A DNA stretch of 64,000 nt from Siphlonurus alternatus (Eukaryota; Arthropoda; Insecta; Ephemeroptera; Siphlonuridae), in contig OX463783.1 of the NCBI GenBank assembly GCA_949825025.1, positions 18,333,533-18,397,532 on the forward strand, given 5' to 3'. The notes below the pieces were generated by a model that was not told the origin of the DNA, did no database searches, and saw only the letters and a program-made list of their open reading frames with translations. Below, one piece after another: positions 57,729 to 64,000 of the stretch (positions are counted from its first letter, which is position 1; the number at the start of each line of letters is the position of its first letter). The position numbers and the translations under genes were made by a program.

Positions 57729-58659
57729 TATAGGTAATTGATAGGTAGGTTCCTGCATGTCTGCTTTCAATTGATAAAAAATGGGGAGGGACAGAAGTGT
57801 TCCATCATCCCCTCTAAAGTAGGTTATTAGATAATTAAAATTAATTTACTTTTAGACTTTTTTTCCTTTTACATCCATTTCTATTCTAATTTTTGATTAT
57901 ATGCATTATGAACATTAAAAAAAAAACTGAAAAAATGCGATTTATTATATAAATTTTATATACAGTAGTATTATACATTGCATGAAAGATATATTCATGA
58001 TTTTATTGAATACTTTATTAAAAATAATGTTTGTCATGTAAATATTGTAATGACGTCTTGTTTTCATAATTCACTTTCATATATGAAATCTAATTTTGTA
58101 GCTAATGAAAAACAATCAACATAGTTATAGAATGAGTTTCAGTAACCCTCAAAGCAATTTACTAACATCAAAGGGATGTCAGTTAAATCACATGTTGATG
58201 CTTTCAGGCTGCAAGCTCTCTTTAGCATCAAATAATATATAGAATGAAGTATTTGTTGTTGGAATGTATAACTATATAGACACACGTCATGTTATACTTT
58301 ATTGTCATAATTGGTATCATCGTTTTATCAAATATTGATAGTGAATTTTTGTATACAATATTCAAAGTAGTTTTTAATTTATTACCTGATAAATGTAAAA
58401 AAGGTTGTGAGTACCTAAATCATTGTAAAAACATTAATACTTACCTATTTTTGATCAGAAAGTGAATTAAAAGCATTTGGATAGAGCATTCTGTATGTAG
58501 GATTAGATACCTTGATTTTAGATAACATTTCGTTCAAGATATTGTAAAACTGCAAAAATCTGTTTGCTAAAATCACGACTAATACAAATGCAATCTGAAA
58601 TGAATTGTTTATAATTTTAATCTAAATTTAATTAATTTTCTTAACTTATATTAACAATT
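57729..58659. other. AT-rich spacer
   Basis: Nothing recognised. Confidence 0.5.
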
Positions 58660-58765
58660 TTCCAGACCTTTTTTTAAATATTTTTTTTCATTTACTTATT
58701 AATATCGTGCTGCAAAGGGCTGTGACGTCATATTAATTGACAAAAAATTAGCACGCAAATATACT
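58660..58765. mobile_element. Family D half-element
   Basis: GTGCTGCAAAGGGCTGTGAC at 58708 (with TGACGTCA at 58723) matches family D left arms. The right arm is lost. Confidence 0.4.
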
Positions 58766-58780
58766 ATCAATTATGAGGCT

Positions 58781-59104
58781 TTAACAACAACGCTTGGAAA
58801 TATTTAACGATATCAAAACTCGAGATCTTTTACTCATAATTATATATAATAATTTGTATGTATATGTGTGTGATATATATGATTTTGCATATTGAAAAAA
58901 AAAAAAATTAAACATTTTAATTAAAGAGTAGGAAAAAAATGGTACACTCTTAATCATTTCATGAATACACTCGAAGCAAGCGTAACTCCTAAATGATTTG
59001 CTGACACTGCATTTCATACGATGCATGACATAAATTCTATATGCAGATTTTTTTAGATTTTGTAGTAAGTTAAGGAGGGTACTCGAACGTTGAATAATGT
59101 TCAA
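58781..59104 (-). pseudogene. Open frame continuing the 59.1-59.3 kb exon after a frame change
   Basis: It overlaps the end of the upstream frame by a few bases and continues in another frame: NIIQRSSTLLNLLQNLKKSA, YRIYVMHRMKCSVSKSFRSY, ACFECIHEMIKSVPFFSYS, then A/T-rich codons. The first 60 codons look as coding-like as the segment before it. A single frameshift in a decaying gene would explain both. An independent ORF has no start support (TTG). Confidence 0.22.
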
Positions 59105-59340
59105 GATAGTTCACCAACGTCAATGTCCTTATGAGAAGGAACAAATATGGAACATACGTAGTTCATGTTATAATGTTCATTACTAACTTCCTTGTGATTA
59201 AATATAAACCTTATTGCAAGTATAGAAGGGTCATTAGGAACTACATAATTTTTATTTACAGTACAGTTAGCAAAATTTTTCAAGTTAAAATTGTTAAAAC
59301 AGGTTTTAAAACACTTCTTATAATATGATATACCTGACTC
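59101..59340 (-). CDS. Exon-like segment with strong acceptor
   Basis: Minus strand: GTTCACTCTACAG, then 80 codons including the stop in about 33% G+C DNA, where such length is unusual: ESGISYYKKCFKTCFNNFNL, KNFANCTVNKNYVVPNDPSI, LAIRFIFNHKEVSNEHYNMN, YVCSIFVPSHKDIDVGELS. Four cysteines and an NCT glycosylation site suggest an extracellular part. Phase-0 acceptor. The next frame (58781-59104) may be its frameshifted continuation. Family not recognised. Confidence 0.38.
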   Translation of the reverse strand, partial: ESGISYYKKCFKTCFNNFNLKNFANCTVNKNYVVPNDPSILAIRFIFNHKEVSNEHYNMNYVCSIFVPSHKDIDVGELS

Positions 59341-59446
59341 CTGTAGAGTGAACATTTGACTTAATTATTCATTACACATGACCTGCATTCAATTTACCTT
59401 CTACGTAAATGATTTATATTTTAATTAATTTTATTAAGATTTTTTT

Positions 59447-59825
59447 TCCTTCAACTGAACCTTATTATAGCTAGGGTACTGGTCAAAAGTGATTGAATTT
59501 AACTTATCGGCTCTTCGTGAACCCGACCTAGCACATTGCTTAGGGTTTTGTGGGTCTCTTTCAAACCATTCCGTCCATAGCAATATTAGCAATCCATCCC
59601 AGCATTCGTCTGTGACTGAGGAAACCATGGAAACCTCAGTCTGGATGATTTGCAATTGATGGAGGATGACCATCAATCACCTCCCGTATGCATGAGTGGG
59701 TGTTCTTTCACAATACTACCACTTGTAAATTTTTTTGGCGGTGCCTGGGATCGAACTCACGACCATCCGATTATAAATTGGATGCGCATAATATCCAAGT
59801 GCGTCAAGTGCGCGGTTACAAAAAT
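59447..59825 (-). mobile_element. tRNA-derived SINE, family 1, minus strand
   Basis: Read on the minus strand: GTCGTGAGTTCGATCCCAGG (B box), GGGAGGTGATTGATGGTC, GAGGTTTCCATGGTTTCCTC, GACGAATGCTGGGATGG, CCCACAAAACCCTAAGCAAT, ending GTTCAGTTGAAGGAAAAAAA. Best-preserved copy of this family. Confidence 0.85.
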
Positions 59826-61083
59826 TTAACATTTGCGTTTTACAAGAATTTTACAAGACATTTATTTTTTACATTTATATTTTTGTATAGGATAGCATGA
59901 TATTAGTTTGTCATATTATGAAGTAAAAATATTACATGTACTTGTATTATGACGTAATGATAAATGAACATGAAATGAAGTATATTACGAGTGCGCATAT
60001 AGCAGTTCTACTACCACTAACTTTTACCCTAGCAGTCAGAAAGAAGATATTTATCTGGTAGAGTATATATACAATAACCTTGCTACATGCAAACTAAACC
60101 CCCTTGGTACCCATATGTATGTATGTAAAACTCTCAACATACGTGTATATATACAGTTACGTGTATAACTTTTTAAAGTTGACGTAATATATATAATAAA
60201 ATTATAATTTTAATGAACTTTATTTTTATAATAATAATTTTCATACCTCTGTAATGAATTTTTAAGTACTACATTGTTGCACAGTTTTAATTAACAAATA
60301 TTTATGATTAAAAGAACACTATTGAGGTACGTTTTTTTTTCTTATTAAATAATTGATATCCTAATTTATTGATTTACTATTATAGCAAGCTTAGAGAATT
60401 CAATTTAAACTTCAGTGAACATATACTCTCATAAATTTAGCTTAACCTTTAATAACGATATGGAGATATGGACAAATTGATAACCTAAAATTGAAACTGT
60501 TTTCCGTTTAGATAAACAACATGACATAACAAAAATAGATAGACTATTATCATCTTACTTGATTATATTCTTTTAAAAAAAAAGTTTAAAATAATATTTA
60601 ATTTTGACTTTTATTTTATTTTCACTTTTTTTCTTTTGCTTTCAGGTATTCTAGAAGGTTAAATTTTAATTTCATGACCCCTCCATTTTACTAAAAGTGT
60701 AGAATTTTAAATTTTTGTATAAATGAATATTAAATTTTTATTTTATTTGACAGTAAATTTGAACTGCTTTCTAAATTTTCTATTTTTGATTAATTTTAAA
60801 ACGGTTTTCTCAAAGTTTTATGTGTACCTAGGGAATGTAAAAATATGAAAATTTCAGATTAAAACTATTAAACATAATTTACAACAGGACATTAATGTCA
60901 TAATACGTAAAGTAGTATGTAAATTTAATATTTTTTTGAGATATATTGCAGAAACTTTTAAATATAATATATTATTTATTTTTATCATACATTTACTGAG
61001 AAAATATTATTACCGGTAATATCATTATCAAAATTGTTGAAATAAATTTCAATTTTGTTCCTTTTACTTTTACTTCATTTCAG
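59826..61083. other. AT-rich spacer
   Basis: Nothing recognised. Confidence 0.5.
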
Positions 61084-61219
61084 GCTTGTAATATCCTATT
61101 TTGGTTCCTATAACTCGCAATCCATTTCATAGTTTTCAAAATGTCATCATCAACCATCGACCTGACTAAATTCCGTTCCTCCCCCCCCCCCTCAATGCAA
61201 ATGCTACGAAAAATTTCAG
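61084..61219 (+). CDS. Candidate first coding exon with both splice signals
   Basis: CTTTTACTTTTACTTCATTTCAG precedes the segment (acceptor at 61083) and CAG|GTAAAA ends it (61219/61220, phase 1). After an in-frame TAA, ATG at 61141 (CAAAATGT context) opens MSSSTIDLTKFRSSPPPSMQ then MLRKIS, up to the donor. The three prolines are encoded inside an 11-base C run. Pattern: a 5' UTR/start exon. Downstream acceptors tested by eye (61537 and 63927) close the frame, so the next exon is unknown. An 81-codon minus-strand frame covers the same DNA. Confidence 0.35.
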
Positions 61220-61370
61220 GTAAAAAAAAAGTGACGAACTTAAAAAAGATCTCTTGATGGTTTTGAATATGACGTGATAGTTCATAGAGTAGGTCAATTA
61301 AAGCGAGAAAAATTTTCAATTGCATCTGAGCTTGAATCGTAAGATCAAATACTGTGTACGCGTATTACCG

Positions 61371-61378
61371 TATATAAG
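61371..61378 (+). promoter_or_regulatory. TATA-box-like TATATAAG
   Basis: TATATAAG flanked by unusually G+C-rich DNA (GTACGCGTATTACCG before, GCCACCTTGG after). About 410 bp upstream of a consensus donor. Position suggests a start near 61400. Confidence 0.2.
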
Positions 61379-61537
61379 CCACCTTGGTTGACAACATAAA
61401 CGCCTCAGTATAGTATGATTGCTTACGGTACTCTGTTAGAAGCATGTGGAGACATTTTTGGTATTTAACTTTTGAGCTGCTTCGGTGCTTTTTACTTCTT
61501 ACACGAAAATAATAAAATCTGCCTAATTCTTTTGCAG

Positions 61538-61786
61538 CTTCAGGTTTAAAAATTTAGACAGGAATACCATTAAATCTGTCCTGAAATTTAAGTCGAAGAT
61601 GTTATGTTAGCGGATCAAATTTCGACCTTAAGAGCATGAATTGTCCTACCTTACAAACGACGTCACCTTGATAGAATGACACGCGCTGATCAAAGATGTG
61701 TTCATGTTCTCAGATTGGTGCGATGATGCGACCCAATAGACAAGACGAGACTTGGCGGTGCTAATCTCACGTCCCTTTACCATAAG
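61538..61786 (+). other. Exon-like non-coding block
   Basis: Bounded by TAATTCTTTTGCAG (acceptor, 61537) and AAG|GTGAGT (donor, 61786/61787), about 42% G+C. All plus frames are closed by stops (short ATG frames of 11-13 codons at 61700-61750), so it would be an untranslated or poison exon. The minus strand also has ATG then AAG|GTGACG. Confidence 0.25.
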
Positions 61787-62627
61787 GTGAGTTTTAATTA
61801 CACTTGCAGCTAATTACACATCTAGATTAATTATTGATCAAATTTTAATCTTATATGCTCATTATATGAAAATAATATTTTATATTTTCAAGAAATTTTG
61901 TTTTATTAGATCAAAAAGTTCAATTAAAATTTTTAATTAGATATATTCGATATATTGACAACTCATGTACATTGAGGAAAGTATAGGATGTTACAGATTT
62001 TTTTTATTGGATAAATCCAATTTTATCATTATTAAATTCAGCTTACAAATAAATGAATATATATATATATATATATATCTTATAGTATATAACATATACA
62101 CAAAAAAGCTTTCATTTCTGAAAATTTTGTCGCATTAATACAGTTATTTGTTATTTTAATGGTACATATCATTAATTAAACATTTCTACATCGAGATATT
62201 GGTGGAAGTTACAAACAATCAACAATGCCACCAAAATAGCACTAATCCATAATAATCTAAATTAATATTTTATACGTGCTATATCTGACAGTGAGTTACT
62301 ATTTTTAATTAATATTTACATGATTGTAATCTATTTTATGAAATAAACTATTAATTAAAAATAAAAATAATAATAATAAAATTAAATTTACATAAGACAT
62401 TATTTTAAAATTGATTTTTAAAAAAAGTTTAAAAGTATTAAATGCCTTAAAAAAACATTTAATCTGGTGTGATAAAAACCAATGATAAAAAAATGTTGGA
62501 TGATCCGATAAAAAAAAATCTTGACAAATGCTACATTAATGATTTTTATACATTTGCAATAGTGTATACATTAAAAGTTTATAGTTTTAACGATAGATGT
62601 CTCTTTGCACATCCATATATTCTGCTG
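61787..62627. other. AT-rich spacer (possible intron)
   Basis: Contains a short TA run (62058-62078). Nothing else recognised. Confidence 0.4.
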
Positions 62628-62725
62628 CCTCTAGTGAGAAAAAGCTGAACTAAAGCTGGAATGAAGGGTGGCGCCAAACACTGGCGCCTGTTGAAGCTTT
62701 AATGCCGGCGCCAAGTATTCGATAA
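62628..62725. promoter_or_regulatory. GGCGCC cluster, E2F-like
   Basis: GGTGGCGCCAAACACTGGCGCC and CCGGCGCCAAG (62668-62714) give three GGCGCC palindromes; two read TTTGGCGCC/CTTGGCGCC in reverse, like E2F sites. It is an isolated G+C peak. Confidence 0.22.
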
Positions 62726-63879
62726 ATCCCAGACACGCTCTTAGACTTTGTACAGTTTATACTGTGAACTTTTTTGTTGTTATTGACGCTTTGTTACACA
62801 TAGTGTAACGTAGAACTTTACAAGAAAGTGAGATTGCTTTCATTTTTCATTTCAAATTAAATTGAAATTGAATCTTACTTTTTTTTTTCTTGAAATACAA
62901 CGAAAAGTTACTGCTAGTAGTACATTTGGAACATCAAATCGTCTAACACACATAATAAAACATTGTATAGTTTCGTTTTACTACTTGCTTAAAGTCTTAC
63001 AACAAAATTTGTTTAATTATTTGAAATAATACGGTACAGTGTTATTTGTACTATGAATTAATTTTTTTCCATGCACAGACATGCAGTTTTGAATCAATTT
63101 CTCGATTTGCGTACACGTAGAATAAATAGAGGAAATCATACATATATATGGCACAGAAACATAATACAGTACAAGCTCACTTTATATGCAATGAAATAAA
63201 AATAATTTTCAATTCATAACCTAATAAAAAGAAACTGTTGTTTCGTATGAAAATTTAAAATTGAGGTAAAATATGAAATTTTAGCAAAAATAAACGTACA
63301 TAAATTTAATACAAATATTTTGAATCACTCCCCGAGATTAATTAAATATTTACAGCTGTTTCTGTCAATATTTGCATATTAAATTATTGTGCAACAACTG
63401 TAACCCTACCTTCAGCCGTATATACGTGTTTGTGTATTAATTATTTAATTGATAAACTATTGATCAGTGTTTTATGCCTGCAGCCAAACATATATTGGAA
63501 ATTATCGTGTACCGTACATGGTTAGAAACCAATATAGAATAGAAAATAAGCAATACGACTAAAATTAAAGTTAAAAATAATAACAGTTTCATTACAATAT
63601 GAATTCTAATAATTATAATTTAATTTATTTTTAAAAAAATGGAGGTGGAGAGATAAAAAAGAAATTGAATAAATAGAACACGGTAAATAAAAATCCATAA
63701 ATCCTATACCACAAAAACGCAACTTTTGAGATTTTTAAGTCTATGTGCTTAAATGAAGTAAAATAGTGAATAAAATTCTAAATAATTTATAACATTTTTA
63801 ATTATATATAGGATTATCTTCAAACTAGAAACTATACGGTATACAATTACATAAGAAATTACCGATAACTTATCAATAG
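62726..63879. other. AT-rich spacer
   Basis: Nothing recognised. Confidence 0.4.
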
Positions 63880-64000
63880 TACCCACTTTGTCAAACATTT
63901 CTCCTTGAAGTTAGGCAAATTGTTCAGCATCTCAATGAAGCTGGTTGCATATGCAGCAGGGGCAAGGTTGCGATCTCACGACGAGATGATCACACAGATT
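63880..64000 (+). CDS. Coding-like segment cut by right edge
   Basis: After ATAACTTATCAATAG (possible acceptor) the plus frame stays open to the window end: YPLCQTFLLEVRQIVQHLNE, AGCICSRGKVAISRRDDHTD. G+C jumps to about 45%. A second plus frame (MKLVAYAAGARLRSHDEM from ATG 63935, after TTGTTCAG) and a minus frame (NLAPAAYATSFIEMLNNLPN, then a GG|GTACTA donor) are also open. Strand and frame are therefore unsettled. It is probably an exon continuing beyond the window. Confidence 0.3.

Overview
The window is eukaryotic and mostly non-coding. It is strongly AT-rich (about a quarter G+C by eye). It has no long open reading frame, no operons and no Shine-Dalgarno-type layout. It has long homopolymer runs, several kinds of microsatellite, intron-like AT tracts with scattered polypyrimidine-AG / GT signals, RNA polymerase III-type (tRNA-derived) SINEs and a LINE relic. 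An invertebrate animal fits best. Arthropod is a guess only, because the second SINE family recalls tRNA-SINEs I associate with arthropods; no gene in the window confirms a taxon.

The main content is a dense set of palindromic (foldback) non-autonomous DNA elements. I name the families A to X by letter for this window. A: about 120 bp, ends GTCGCC..GGCGAC. B: ends AGGTCTGTTCGTAAAT. C and D: about 210-330 bp, ending in TTTTATTGCAGAAATG-like arms. E: about 145 bp, GCGATTCA..TGAATCGC. F and G: GGGG(A)CATTCA termini. H, J, K, L, M, N, O, P, Q, R, S, T, U, V: mostly single copies. I: 707 bp flanked by TTAA. X: a purine/pyrimidine-rich foldback. No transposase is visible for any of them. At least two nestings can be read: family I inside a family J copy near 11 kb, and a truncated inverted C copy fused to a full C copy near 17.5 kb. 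Two TTTA arrays (39.03-39.16 kb and 48.08-48.27 kb) abut broken ends of A and F elements.

Retroelements: three copies of one tRNA-SINE family (18.5, 51.4 and 59.5 kb), one copy of a second family (26.2 kb), a tRNA-like relic (35.5 kb) and the 3' end of a non-LTR retrotransposon (46.6-47.16 kb, minus strand).

Possible genes: only short exon-like segments. The best are a signal-peptide first exon at 46.27-46.43 kb (minus) and segments that run from a splice-acceptor-like site to a stop codon at 10.2, 29.3, 40.8 and 59.1-59.3 kb (minus) and 5.4 and 33.5 kb (plus). A plus-strand ATG exon lies at 61.08-61.22 kb, followed by a TATA/donor-bearing block and a compositionally distinct open segment at the right edge. 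None is matched to a known family here, and none can be joined confidently to another.

The most striking unexplained signal is repetition of the exact 8-bp palindrome TGACGTCA (CREB/ATF-type site). I count 16 copies, against an expectation well below one at this base composition. About half lie inside foldback elements and half outside recognised ones.
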